Of a stretch of 64,000 nt of DNA, positions 52,223 to 61,471 are shown one piece after another. This stretch comes from Neisseriaceae bacterium CLB008 (GTDB lineage: Bacteria > Pseudomonadota > Gammaproteobacteria > Burkholderiales > Neisseriaceae), in the NCBI GenBank assembly GCA_041228285.1, contig CP166133.1:1364001-1428000 (forward strand), read 5' to 3'. The notes under the pieces were generated by a model. It was not told where the DNA came from and made no database searches. It was given only the letters and a program-made list of their open reading frames with translations. A program made the translations under genes and the position numbers. How positions within the stretch are numbered: position 1 is the first letter of the stretch; every line of letters begins with the position of its first letter.

Positions 52223-52366
52223 CATTTAATAGGTTGCTAAAATAATCAGGCTACTGAACGGATACAGACAATAGTCACCAACAAAGAAGGGCAGGAGGCT
52301 GTTCAAGCGCCAGCATTGAGGTGTAAGATCAACGGCTAAAACCATCTAACCCAATAAAAATAGCCC

Positions 52367-53599
52367 ATGTCTACAACCACCCACTCTAAATCAGCCACGC
52401 CACCCATCAAACCACAGAAAACCGTATTCAAAATCATTGGGGCCATCAGCGTTTCCCACTTGCTGAACGATATGGTTCAATCTCTGATTCTTGCGTTGTA
52501 TCCCTTACTACAGGCTGAATTTACCCTCAGCTTCATGCAGGTAGGGCTGATCACTTTGACCTATCAAATTACGGCCTCTTTATTGCAGCCCGTCATCGGT
52601 TTATACACGGATAAACACCCTCAGCCCTATTCCTTACCCATCGGCATGGGGTTTACCTTAAGCGGCGTTTTGCTGCTGGCAGTCGCCCCCAGTTTCAGTA
52701 TTGTATTGATCGCAGCCGCACTAGTCGGTACTGGGTCTTCCGTGTTTCACCCCGAATCATCACGAGTAGCACGCATGGCTTCAGGCGGTCGACATGGCTT
52801 GGCTCAATCGCTATTCCAAGTAGGGGGCAATTTAGGTAGCTCTTTAGGACCGTTGCTGGCGGCCTTATTGATTGCGCCCTACGGACGTGGCCGAGTGGCG
52901 TGGTTTTCTTTAGCGGCGCTACTGGCCATCATTGTGCTGTTGCAGGTTAGCCGTTGGTATCAAGCCCAGCATCGTGTGGCCAAAAGTAAACCCCAAATAG
53001 ACATCATTAGCCCATACCCACGGGCAATGGTACTGAAATCCATGCTGATTTTGCTGCTGTTAATTTTTTCAAAATATTTTTACATGGCTAGCCTCAGCAG
53101 CTACTACACCTTTTACCTAATGGAAAAATTTGGCCTAACCATCCAAAATGCCCAGTTTCACCTGTTTTTATTCTTATTTGCCGTGGCCGCTGGAACGGTT
53201 TTGGGTGGGCCGCTGGGCGATAAGATTGGCCGTAAATACGTGATTTGGGGCTCCATTCTCGGGGTTGCACCGTTTACGCTGCTGTTGCCGTATGCGTCTT
53301 TATATTGGACGGGGGTGCTGACCATCATTATTGGGTTGATTTTGGCGTCGGCTTTTTCAGCGATTTTAGTTTATGCGCAAGAACTGGTGCCTGGACGCAT
53401 CGGTATGGTATCGGGCTTATTCTTCGGTTTAGCCTTTGGCATGGGTGGGCTAGGGGCGGCTGTGTTAGGCTATATTGCCGATAAAACCAGCATCGTGTTT
53501 GTCTATCAGCTGTGCGCTTATTTACCGCTTCTGGGCATTTTCACACTGTTCCTGCCCAACACCAAAAAATATACCCGCGCAGGTAAAGAAGGAGCGTAA
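52367..53599 (+). CDS. MFS transporter of the fosmidomycin-resistance (Fsr) type
   Basis: 410 residues, twelve transmembrane helices. 'GAISVSHLLNDMVQSLILALYPLLQAEFTLSFMQVGLITLTYQITASLLQPVIGLYTDKHPQPYSLPIGMGF' (~25-96) is the Fsr signature, with 'GTGSSVFHPESSRVARMASGGRHGLAQSLFQVGGNLGSSLGP' following. The family exports fosmidomycin and other compounds. Followed after three bases by the DUF2164 gene. Confidence 0.85.
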   Translation: MSTTTHSKSATPPIKPQKTVFKIIGAISVSHLLNDMVQSLILALYPLLQAEFTLSFMQVGLITLTYQITASLLQPVIGLYTDKHPQPYSLPIGMGFTLSGVLLLAVAPSFSIVLIAAALVGTGSSVFHPESSRVARMASGGRHGLAQSLFQVGGNLGSSLGPLLAALLIAPYGRGRVAWFSLAALLAIIVLLQVSRWYQAQHRVAKSKPQIDIISPYPRAMVLKSMLILLLLIFSKYFYMASLSSYYTFYLMEKFGLTIQNAQFHLFLFLFAVAAGTVLGGPLGDKIGRKYVIWGSILGVAPFTLLLPYASLYWTGVLTIIIGLILASAFSAILVYAQELVPGRIGMVSGLFFGLAFGMGGLGAAVLGYIADKTSIVFVYQLCAYLPLLGIFTLFLPNTKKYTRAGKEGA

Positions 53600-53602
53600 G
53601 CG

Positions 53603-53863
53603 ATGACGATTAGCTTAGACAAACACCAAAGAACGCTGTTAGAGGCGTCTTTAGCCAAATACTGTGAGCAAGATCTCAATTTTGAGATAGGGAATCTAGA
53701 AACTGCTTTTCTATTAGATTTCATCCTTACTGAGGTAGGCCCAAGCATTTACAATCAAGCTGTGAGAGACGTACAGACGCGGTTACTACAGCGAGTCAAT
53801 GAAATTGATGCCGAAGTATTTGCTGATGAAACCAGCTATTGGGCCAAAAAACACAAACGCTAA
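53603..53863 (+). CDS. DUF2164 family protein
   Basis: 86 residues. 'LAKYCEQDLNFEIGNLETAFLLDFILTEVGPSIYNQAVRDVQTRLLQRVNEIDAEV' matches the conserved core of this small family ('IG.L.A..LLDF...E.GP..YN.A..D.Q'). Function unknown. It starts three bases after the MFS gene with its Shine-Dalgarno inside the MFS 3' end, so it is translationally linked. The tail is basic. Confidence 0.75.
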   Translation: MTISLDKHQRTLLEASLAKYCEQDLNFEIGNLETAFLLDFILTEVGPSIYNQAVRDVQTRLLQRVNEIDAEVFADETSYWAKKHKR

Positions 53864-53904
53864 TAGCCTATATTGCTCAGACAGGGGTTAATAATGGATA
53901 TTGT

Positions 53905-53924
53905 CGTTAAAATTTAACATAACG
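53905..53924 (+). repeat. Palindromic element, copy 2
   Basis: CGTTAAAATTTAACATAACG; differs from copy 1 at one base of the left arm and shares flanking ATTTAA. Confidence 0.45.
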
Positions 53925-54244
53925 TATTTAAGTGAAGTAACTTAATATCTAAGCTAACTTAAAGGCCAAGGTTCAGTCTGCAGTAGGGAGGGACCAGTCA
54001 GCAATAGGCCTATCGGGCTGACACGTCAAGGTTTAACCATCTTCAAAGCAGCAAAACTCATGCCGTTCATCCCTTTTTAGCCATTCCAAACAGCCCACAA
54101 TTAATACCCGCGATGCAGGTCGTCCTAAAAAGCCCTGTGTAAAACAATCATAAGATATAGCATAAGCAGCTCTTGATGGGGCCAACTTAATAGGGCAGTT
54201 TAACTGCTCTCAACAAGGCGCGCAGTTGCGGCGATCAATCACCC
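53925..54244. other. Intergenic region without recognised gene
   Basis: No ORF or RNA gene recognised; convergent space between the DUF2164 gene and the antiporter gene. Confidence 0.4.
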
Positions 54245-54283
54245 AAAAAAAAACGACTCAGACGAATAAGTCTAAGTCGTTTT
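54245..54283 (-). terminator. Bidirectional terminator after the antiporter gene
   Basis: ACGACT (54253-54258) with AGTCGT (54275-54280), inner AGAC/GTCT (54260-54263/54270-54273). On the minus strand a nine-T run follows, so it mainly serves the minus-strand antiporter gene; TTTT on the plus side may also stop opposite transcripts. Confidence 0.75.
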
Positions 54284-54307
54284 AATAGCATATAAAGTAA
54301 AGGCGCA

Positions 54308-55825
54308 TTAAAAATTATGAGGATCTTCTAAGCGCTTCACTTTTTCAGCCAGATCAACGTCTGCATCGTCATCTGGCGCTTCGCTGGTTTGATCATCCGT
54401 CATTTCTGCCTCTGAGCCCAAGCATTCAGGATTAAACACGGCAATGCTTTCCTTACCGTCAGCGTCTTCAGTCACCACATATTGCAGGCCGCTGCGATTC
54501 ATCTTGTGGCACATGCGCTGATACCAGCCAGCAAAACCCGTTTTAGGCTCATCCGGATTGTAATAAAAAGCATTCATCACGCCCGGCAGGCCTAGCCCAC
54601 ACACCAAGCCAGACAGCAACACGCAAATAAAAGTATAGCCAATTAAGATATCGCTGTATTCCGCTAGCTGCGGCATATTGGCTACGGCCAAGATAAGGGC
54701 CAAAGAAATGCCGCCGCGGACGCCGCCCCAGGACAGGATGGTGAGGCTGCCGTGGTAGCTCTTGCTTTTAACCCGACGAAAGGGAATAAACGCCAAGAAA
54801 TTGCCGGCAAAACGCGCTAGGTGCAAAATAATAAACGCCACCACGCCACCGATCAGCAAGTTGGCGTGAAAATCAATGATGAACAGCTCCATACCGATCA
54901 AGGTAAACAAGAACGAATTAATGATGCCTTCAACCGTATGCCAGAAGTGATTCACTTCGTTGACTTCTTGCTGTGACAAAATTTCCTGCCAGCGATTGCC
55001 TACCATGAGGCCCGCTACCACGCTGGCGATTGGGCCAGAAGCGTGAGCATAAAGCGCCACCAAATACGAGCCGGTGGCCAAGAAAGCGGTCGACAAAATC
55101 AACGACTCCATTTCGTGTTTGCCCTTTAATAAGCGTAGGACAAACCAACCAAAGGCCATGCCGATTACCACCGCCACAACGATTTCATAGGCTAAATTGG
55201 TTAAAGAGCCGATGAAGGTAAAATGGCCCCCTTTGACAATGGCCAGAATCGTCATGAATAAAGCGATACACACGGCATCGTTAAACAAGGATTCGCCTTC
55301 TAACTTAACCATGAGGTGATGCGGTGCCTTGACCGAGCTGAGCACGCCTTTAATCCCAATCGGGTCGGTGGCGCCTAAAGCCGAACCAAGCAGCAACAGC
55401 ACCAAGAGGCCAACGGTGTGGCCGGTGGCCATTTGATAGCCATACAGGGCAAAGCCGAAAAAGAGGGCGCACAGAATCAAGGCAATGCTGGCCAGAATGG
55501 CAATGGGTTTAAAATAGGTTTTCAGGTCTGAAATGCGAAACTTAAGCGCCGACGACGTCAGAATGAAACAAATCACGCCATTGATTAAGAAGTCGTAGAA
55601 GTTGATGTGGCGCACGGCCGATTCAATTTCATCAATATTAATCTTAATGTAGTCATTTTGGCCAAACAGGCTGACGGCCCATTGCAATAAAAACACAAAA
55701 ATAGCGGATACAATGGGTACGCCAATAGCGGCTGGCAAGCCTAAAACGCGCTTGTTGAATAAGGTTGTGGCAATGGATAAGGAAAACACCACGGTGAAAA
55801 TCTGTAAAAAGGAATAGCTGCCCAT
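54308..55825 (-). CDS. CPA1-family Na+/H+ (or K+/H+) antiporter
   Basis: 505 residues from ATG 55825; an in-frame TTG 18 codons earlier is less likely. About twelve helices with CPA1 motifs 'LGSALGATDPIGIKGVL' (transport Asp), 'LEGESLFNDAVCIALFMTILA' (the Asn-Asp pair) and 'SWGGVRGGISLALILAVA'. A hydrophilic, acidic C-terminal tail (~415-505) lies in the cytoplasm. Regulates internal pH and sodium. Ion preference cannot be told from sequence. Confidence 0.87.
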   Translation of the reverse strand: MGSYSFLQIFTVVFSLSIATTLFNKRVLGLPAAIGVPIVSAIFVFLLQWAVSLFGQNDYIKINIDEIESAVRHINFYDFLINGVICFILTSSALKFRISDLKTYFKPIAILASIALILCALFFGFALYGYQMATGHTVGLLVLLLLGSALGATDPIGIKGVLSSVKAPHHLMVKLEGESLFNDAVCIALFMTILAIVKGGHFTFIGSLTNLAYEIVVAVVIGMAFGWFVLRLLKGKHEMESLILSTAFLATGSYLVALYAHASGPIASVVAGLMVGNRWQEILSQQEVNEVNHFWHTVEGIINSFLFTLIGMELFIIDFHANLLIGGVVAFIILHLARFAGNFLAFIPFRRVKSKSYHGSLTILSWGGVRGGISLALILAVANMPQLAEYSDILIGYTFICVLLSGLVCGLGLPGVMNAFYYNPDEPKTGFAGWYQRMCHKMNRSGLQYVVTEDADGKESIAVFNPECLGSEAEMTDDQTSEAPDDDADVDLAEKVKRLEDPHNF

Positions 55826-56195
55826 ATGTGATTGGCCTATTGGGTTGAATAAGGACAATTGATCAATAATGCTGAACAATTGTAGGGTATTTTACGTTAA
55901 AACCAAGCGGGATAACATGAAATTATGCGTTTAATCGCTGTTAGAGCAGGGTGAACCACTCAACTAGTTGTTTAAAGTCATGATGATTAGGGCGCCAAAT
56001 TGGCGGGATATGACGAACAGCCTGCCGATGGTTTTGGCAAATAATCCTTTAAATTCAATCTGAACTGATTAAAGTTAGCTTAAGCAATGCTAGAATAGCC
56101 TCAACACAACAATCATAAGGCCTAGGCCATTCAGCTTTATCTGAATTCGGCTTAACAAGGTTAAGGCCAGCAAAACACCATAGAGGAGGGTAAGG
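55826..56195. other. Divergent intergenic region (370 bp)
   Basis: Holds the start regions of the antiporter and hydrolase genes. TAGAAT at 56089-56094 may be a -10 for the hydrolase gene, but no matching -35 is clear. Confidence 0.3.
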
Positions 56196-56987
56196 ATGGC
56201 GACACTCGCGGTTACAGAACATCGTATTGAAGCAGCCGGCGGCAGCCTGTATGCCAAAGTATGGGCCTATCCCAATACGGCTAGCCCCATTGTTTTAATC
56301 CATGAATCTTTAGGCTCGACCCAACAATGGCGCCAGTTTCCGCATGATTTAGCTCAGGCCACGGCCAGAACCGTGATCAGCTATGATCGCTTAGGCTATG
56401 GCTTATCTACTGATTATCCAGGTGTTCAGCCGACTAGCTTCATGCTAGACGAAGCGGCCATGTTTGCCCAAGTGCGTGACGCCTTAGGATTCAATGAATT
56501 CATGCTCTTAGGCCACAGCGTCGGTGGCGTTATGGCGGCAGTAATGGCTGCAACAAAGCCCACTCAATGCTTGGGCTTAATCACTGCCGGTGCGCCGGCG
56601 TATATGGAAGCCAAAATTCGTGCTGGCGTGCTGGCGGCGCAGGCCTATTTTAGTGATTCAGCCCATTTTGAACGTCTGGCCAAACACCATCAGCACAAAA
56701 CCGAATGGGTCTTGAATTCTTGGATAAACAATTGGTTAAGAAAAGATTTTGAGGGCTGGGACATTGATCAATACCTTAGCCAGCTGGCTTGTCCCATACT
56801 CAGCATTCAGGGTGAGCATGATGAATACAATAGCGCCGCCCAAGCGCAGCGTTATCAAGGCTTATCTGCGTATCGCAATGAGATTGCAGTGTTGTCTGAC
56901 TGCGGCCACGTACCACACTTAGAACAGCCAGAACCGATGATTAAGGCCATCAAAGGCTTTATTCAAGCCCATATCAGCGCGCATTAG
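56196..56987 (+). CDS. Alpha/beta-fold hydrolase
   Basis: 263 residues. Oxyanion segment 'IVLIHESLGSTQQWRQFPHDLA', nucleophile elbow 'LLGHSVGG' with Ser108, acid in 'LSIQGEHDEYNS' and His in 'DCGHVPHLEQPE': a complete catalytic triad. AGAGGAGG gives a strong ribosome-binding site. Esterase/lipase or C-C bond hydrolase; no pathway partner nearby to define the substrate. Confidence 0.8.
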   Translation: MATLAVTEHRIEAAGGSLYAKVWAYPNTASPIVLIHESLGSTQQWRQFPHDLAQATARTVISYDRLGYGLSTDYPGVQPTSFMLDEAAMFAQVRDALGFNEFMLLGHSVGGVMAAVMAATKPTQCLGLITAGAPAYMEAKIRAGVLAAQAYFSDSAHFERLAKHHQHKTEWVLNSWINNWLRKDFEGWDIDQYLSQLACPILSIQGEHDEYNSAAQAQRYQGLSAYRNEIAVLSDCGHVPHLEQPEPMIKAIKGFIQAHISAH

Positions 56988-57693
56988 AGGCAGTGTCTGG
57001 TACGTAGGCTTGATTATGTTAAATTTAAGATCAGGTTAATGGCTAGATTGACCACGAAGGATTAAGGCGACATCTACTTATTTTCTTCATGGGCCACGTG
57101 CTTGAGCGTATGCCATACTGTTTGGCACGCATGACTTGAGCGCATATGGCTTTGGCTAAGCGCGCAGCATTTTGAGCCCAGCGGCGTTGGTGACAGCTAT
57201 GTGCATATGGTTAAATTGTTTAATGCATTAAGCCAGAACTTCACAGGCTGAACATGAAAATACATCCATTCAGTGATACATGTCACGGGCGCAATGATGA
57301 TTAAAAAAACCAGTGTCTAATCAGACTCAGTATGTGAATGATCATGCGATGATTCATAGATTCATAGATTCATAGAGCGTTTATCGTGTGATCATCACAG
57401 GCTGACCATTAAAGACTGTTTCAATGATATGGTTAATTTTAAAGCTTAAATAAGCTTTAATCGCTTAATAATGGCTCAAAAGCCATTCTGAAACCCTTAT
57501 GTATACTTCGCATAATATATATTATGTTAAATTTTATTGATATAAATGGCAAAGAACACCACTCTTCTGGCCCAATCCCGATGTTTTCAGCCTGATGCAA
57601 AGAAAACGTCTAGCCGTTTTCAGTCGAAATCAACCGTCTTGCTTTTATGCTGCCAGATCGAACCCTAGCCACCATGGTCAGCCAACCGATTTT
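56988..57693. other. 706-bp gene-free stretch with small repeats
   Basis: No ORF recognised. Contains two copies of the TTATGTTAAATT element (57014-57028 and 57522-57536), three tandem GATTCATA units (57351-57374) and a nine-base palindrome TAAAGCTTA-AA-TAAGCTTTA near 57440. Compositionally it looks like decayed DNA between convergent genes, and may be the remains of a lost gene. Confidence 0.4.
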
Positions 57694-59028
57694 TTACCCA
57701 TAACTGTGAACCTCGATCAGATCGCGTACTTTTTCTAAAGTCTCTTGCAGTTGGCCCATGGCTACTGAGCCTAAGGCTAATCTAATGGCGCGTGGTACAT
57801 GCGTTGTCGTTGCAAATGGCTCTGCCGTCGACACGGCAATGCCAAGGTGCATTAAGGCCATGGCGACTTGGTCGGCACGCACGCCTTCAGGCAGCGGCAG
57901 CCATATAAAATACGACTGCGGATGTGATACAAAGCCCTGTTCGGCAAATATAGCCTGCGCCATGGCTTGACGCGCCTCTGCGTCAGCGCGTTTTTCAGCT
58001 TCAAATACCGCCACCGTACCGTCGGCCAACCAGTCACAGACTATGCCCGTCATCATGGCGGGCGTGTTCCAGATAGTGGCCCGAATCACCCGTTCTAAAG
58101 CAGCAATATAGGCCATTGGTGCGGCAACACACCCTACCCGTAAACCGGTGGCCACGCTCTTGGAAAACCCCGATACGTATAGCGTGATGTCTGGCGCCAA
58201 CGCAGCCAATGGCGCAGGCGCATCTTCAATTAAAAACGCATAGGCTGCGTCTTCTATTAGCACTACATTATGCTGGCGCGCCAATTTAATTAAGGCTAGC
58301 CGTTGCTCTAGGGTTAAAACCCATCCTAATGGATTGTGTAGCGTGGGCATACAGTACACGGCACGTATGCGTCTTTGGCTGCACAACTGCGCTAATGCGG
58401 CTAAATCGGGGCCATCTGGCGTGGCAGGAATGGCCACTAGCTCTAGATGAAACGTCTGCGCCAGAAGCTTAAAACCACTGTATGTTAAGGCATCCACAGC
58501 AATCACATCCCCTGGTTTAAATAAGGCCATGATCACGGTGGCTAAACCATGCTGAGCACCGCTGACGATTAACACCTGCTCTGCGGCCACGTTTAACCCT
58601 TTTTTATTAAGGTATTGCGCGATCTGGGCCCGTTCATGTGGCCGTCCACCGTGGGGTTGATAGCGTAATAAGGCCGCCAGCTCTCCCGCAGTAGTCAACT
58701 GACGTAAGGCCAGCCGCAAGGCTTCGGTTTGCGAAGGCAAAGCCGGATAATTAAAGCTTAAATCGATTAAATCTTGGCTTACCGGCTGTTCTACGCCCTG
58801 TCCTGCTGGCAACCCTATTTCTCGTACAAAGGTCCCGCGGCCTGCTTCACCGCTGACAAGGCCCATGGCCTCTAGTTCGGCGTAAACGCGGCTGGCCGTC
58901 GCCAAAGACATGCCTTTATCTGCGGCCAAACGCCGATGCGTGGGCAATTGCGTGCCCGCTACTAACTGGCCAGAGCGAATGTCGGCGGCAAAAGCGTCGA
59001 CCCAATGTTTATAACGTAATCGGGGCAT
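57694..59028 (-). CDS. MocR-type regulator (GntR HTH + aminotransferase domain)
   Basis: 444 residues from ATG 59028 (an in-frame TTG lies seven codons upstream). Winged HTH at ~5-70 ('AFAADIRSGQLVAGTQLPTHRRLAADKGMSLATASRVYAELEAMGLVSGEAGRGTFV'), linker, then a fold-type I PLP domain with 'AEQVLIVSGAQHGLATVIMALFKPGDVIAVDALTYSGF', 'YCMPTLHNPLGW', 'IEDAAYAFL' and PLP-Lys in 'SGFSKSVATGLRVGC'. MocR proteins use PLP or an amino-compound adduct as effector. It is divergent from the EamA transporter gene and probably controls it. Confidence 0.87.
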   Translation of the reverse strand: MPRLRYKHWVDAFAADIRSGQLVAGTQLPTHRRLAADKGMSLATASRVYAELEAMGLVSGEAGRGTFVREIGLPAGQGVEQPVSQDLIDLSFNYPALPSQTEALRLALRQLTTAGELAALLRYQPHGGRPHERAQIAQYLNKKGLNVAAEQVLIVSGAQHGLATVIMALFKPGDVIAVDALTYSGFKLLAQTFHLELVAIPATPDGPDLAALAQLCSQRRIRAVYCMPTLHNPLGWVLTLEQRLALIKLARQHNVVLIEDAAYAFLIEDAPAPLAALAPDITLYVSGFSKSVATGLRVGCVAAPMAYIAALERVIRATIWNTPAMMTGIVCDWLADGTVAVFEAEKRADAEARQAMAQAIFAEQGFVSHPQSYFIWLPLPEGVRADQVAMALMHLGIAVSTAEPFATTTHVPRAIRLALGSVAMGQLQETLEKVRDLIEVHSYG

Positions 59029-59142
59029 TGTGTAATGTATCCATGACAATAATTTGATTGTACTGACTGCTAAATCTATTATGCCTATTCATGGCCTGAG
59101 CCAACAGACCTTTATGTATACACTCATGCATCCGGAGCCCCC

Positions 59143-60024
59143 ATGTCCCAAAATAAACACATTCCCTCTTCGGCCAGCGGCTGGCTAAACGGCTTTATCG
59201 GCATGCTGATTTTCAGCGGTTCATTACCGGCCACCCGCGTGGCCGTGTTGGCCTTTGATCCTGTTTTCCTAACCGCCGCCCGCGCCAGCATTGCGGGTGG
59301 TGTGGCGTTGCTGCTGTTGCTCAAGCTGAAACAATCATGGCCGTCAGCCAATCAAATTGGCCCGTTAATCATCGTCTCCATTGGCGTGGTGATTGGCTTT
59401 CCTTTATTGACAGCCCTGGCATTACAGCACGTTACCTCGGCACATTCCATCGTTTTCTTGGGCCTGCTACCGCTGACCACGGCCACTTTTGGCGTCATCC
59501 GGGGCGGTGAACGTCCGCGCCCTGCTTTTTGGGGATTTTCCATTGTCGGCAGCCTATTGGTCATGGGCTTTGCCTTAAGCCAAGGCGGTAGCGCCTCATT
59601 AGTGGGCGATTTATTGATGTTGGCAGCCGTCGTCATCTGTGGCTTAGGCTATGCGGAAGGTGCCAAGCTGTCACGAAGCATGGGCGGCTGGCAAGTGATT
59701 TGTTGGGCTCTTGTGCTGTCTTTGCCCTTAATGATCATGATGGCGTGGCTGCTGCAGCCCGAAACCGTGGCCCAGGTTGATCTGGCGGCATGGCTTGGCC
59801 TAGCCTATGTTTCTTTATTCAGCATGTTAATCGGCTTTTTCTTTTGGTACAAAGGCTTGGCTCAAGGCGGCATTGCTGCGGTGGGCCAATTACAGCTGTT
59901 GCAGCCCTTCTTTGGCCTTGCTTTGGCAGCCTGGCTATTGCACGAGGCTGTAAGCCCAACCATGCTGTTCACCACCCTCGGCGTCATCCTCTGTGTAGCA
60001 GGCTCTAAACGATTTGGACGCTAG
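59143..60024 (+). CDS. EamA/DMT-family transporter
   Basis: 293 residues, ten helices, two EamA repeats ('GMLIFSGSLPATRVAVLAFDPVFLTAARASIAGGVALLLLL' and 'LVSLFSMLIGFFFWYKGLAQGGIAAVGQLQLLQPFFGLALAAWLLHEAVSPTMLFTTLGVILC'). Likely an exporter of an amino acid or metabolite. Divergent from the MocR gene 114 bases away, the usual regulator/transporter pairing. Confidence 0.85.
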   Translation: MSQNKHIPSSASGWLNGFIGMLIFSGSLPATRVAVLAFDPVFLTAARASIAGGVALLLLLKLKQSWPSANQIGPLIIVSIGVVIGFPLLTALALQHVTSAHSIVFLGLLPLTTATFGVIRGGERPRPAFWGFSIVGSLLVMGFALSQGGSASLVGDLLMLAAVVICGLGYAEGAKLSRSMGGWQVICWALVLSLPLMIMMAWLLQPETVAQVDLAAWLGLAYVSLFSMLIGFFFWYKGLAQGGIAAVGQLQLLQPFFGLALAAWLLHEAVSPTMLFTTLGVILCVAGSKRFGR

Positions 60025-60088
60025 TTGGTTTGCTTATGCTGTTATTTAAGGTATCTTTAAAGCTTACGCTCATTATTTCGAGGACAAC

Positions 60089-60556
60089 ATGACGGCTGCA
60101 CCTGACTATACTCACAAACGCTATCTCGATGACCTCGTCGTCGGCGATCAATTCTTAAGTGGCCATTATGAAATGACCGCTGCTGAAATTAAGGACTTTG
60201 CGCAGCGCTACGATCCACAGCCCTTTCATTTAGATGAAGTCGCGGCAGCACAAAGCTTTTTCCAAGGCTTAGCCGCCAGCGGCTGGCACACGGCCGGCGT
60301 CACCATGCGCCTCTTGGTGCAAACCTTGCCTTTAGCCGCTGGCATTGTCGGCGCTGAAACCACCACCTCATGGCCACGCCCTACTCGTCCTGGCGACGTT
60401 TTAAACGTGGTGGCGACGCTGAAAGAGATTAAACCTTCTCATTCCAAGCCCGACCGTGGCATGATTACCCTCTATTGCGAAACGTTTAACCAAAACCAAC
60501 AAGTGGTGCAGAAACTGACCGCCAAGCTATTGGTTTTTCGTCGGCCTGCCGCATAA
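60089..60556 (+). CDS. MaoC-like hot-dog hydratase/dehydratase
   Basis: 155 residues. 'YLDDLVVGDQFLSGHYEMTAAEIKDFAQRYDPQPFHLDEVAAAQSFFQGLAASGWHTAGVTMRLLVQ' contains the hydratase Asp-x4-His motif and the hot-dog helix; 'SWPRPTRPGDVLNVVATLKEIKPSHSKPDRGMITL' completes the fold. Acts as an enoyl-CoA hydratase or a related dehydratase. Its stop is followed at once by the start of the DUF2931-like gene. Confidence 0.83.
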   Translation: MTAAPDYTHKRYLDDLVVGDQFLSGHYEMTAAEIKDFAQRYDPQPFHLDEVAAAQSFFQGLAASGWHTAGVTMRLLVQTLPLAAGIVGAETTTSWPRPTRPGDVLNVVATLKEIKPSHSKPDRGMITLYCETFNQNQQVVQKLTAKLLVFRRPAA

Positions 60557-61402
60557 ATGCCTCGTTTAGCCTGCACCTTGGCGAGGCTGGGTTTAGGCCT
60601 AGCCCTATGCCTTCCCCTACTCAGCGGTGCACAGCCGCTGCTAGAGCTTCATGCGCGCTTTACCCACCCCAGTAGCAGTGGTTTTGTGCTGGATGCGCCG
60701 CAAGCGTATTTCATCAGCGCCGATGGGCAGCATCGCCTCAATCTCGATGCCTGGCCCGTGTGGCCTGAGCTTGATGCTGGCCCTGCTTTAGCCATCAATG
60801 ATTTAAAACAATTACCTAGCCTGTTGCGGCTACGTTGGTTTTCTGCTGCTGAGGAGGATCAATTCTGGTCCATTCGCCTACCCTTGCCGACCAAGAAGCT
60901 GCAACAGTATGTCAGGCATAGCCTAAAAGATGGGCGTGACGATTTGTCTGTATTTAACCGTCTTATTGTCACCGTCAAAACCGGCGGTTGGGTCAGCGTG
61001 TGGTTAGGTAATGAAACCCATGAAATACAGCTGAGTAATGAGGTTCAAGCGCGGGCTCTGAACCATGATTGGGCCCAGTTTACCCAGCATTGGCCACTGT
61101 TACAGCAAGGCATAGGCCGTGAAGCATGGCGCGCCAGTATTCAAGCCTTGACGCCAAAACCCTTTTATAATTTACGTTTTAAGCGCGTGTATGAAGACGA
61201 TGAACCCGCCGTAGGCTCTGCCTATGAGGTGTTTACCGATACCGCTCAAGGCCGACGCTATTACTGCGGTATAACTGATCGGCAAGGAGAAACGCGAGAA
61301 TTCATCAGCGTCCTAGAAGAACAAACGTTTTACATGACGGCCACCGAAGACGGCTGTGCCTTAATACGCACCCTGGCGCAGCCAATCAATCTAAAGCCTT
61401 AA
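60557..61402 (+). CDS. DUF2931-like secreted protein with extra C-terminal domain
   Basis: 281 residues. Signal peptide 'RLGLGLALCLPLLSGAQ'. Middle 'LLRLRWFSAAEEDQFWSIRLPLPTKKLQQYVR' and 'LIVTVKTGGWVSVWLGN' resemble DUF2931 proteins, which often sit near type VI secretion genes. The last ~85 residues ('FKRVYEDDEPAVGSAYEVFTDTAQGRRYYCGITDRQGETREFISVLEEQTFYMTATEDG') look like the short beta-rich domain found at the end of T6SS-associated spike/PAAR proteins. No T6SS gene is in this window. The ribosome-binding site is weak, so translation may be coupled to maoC. Function unknown. Confidence 0.55.
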   Translation: MPRLACTLARLGLGLALCLPLLSGAQPLLELHARFTHPSSSGFVLDAPQAYFISADGQHRLNLDAWPVWPELDAGPALAINDLKQLPSLLRLRWFSAAEEDQFWSIRLPLPTKKLQQYVRHSLKDGRDDLSVFNRLIVTVKTGGWVSVWLGNETHEIQLSNEVQARALNHDWAQFTQHWPLLQQGIGREAWRASIQALTPKPFYNLRFKRVYEDDEPAVGSAYEVFTDTAQGRRYYCGITDRQGETREFISVLEEQTFYMTATEDGCALIRTLAQPINLKP

Positions 61403-61425
61403 AACCGCTGACCCCAGACGCAAAC

Positions 61426-61459
61426 ATGCCCCTGCGTGGCGGCTGCAACGCAGGGGCAT
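61426..61459. terminator. Hairpin between convergent genes
   Basis: ATGCCCCTGCGT (61426-61437) pairs perfectly with ACGCAGGGGCAT (61448-61459), twelve base pairs, without a T run. Likely bidirectional terminator or transcript stabiliser between the DUF2931-like and HdeD genes. Confidence 0.55.
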
Positions 61460-61471
61460 AGCGGTCATGCT

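Noticed and set aside
57351-57374. Three tandem GATTCATA units as a CRISPR-like or phase-variable array.
   Set aside because: Too short, without spacers, and not inside or next to a gene start.
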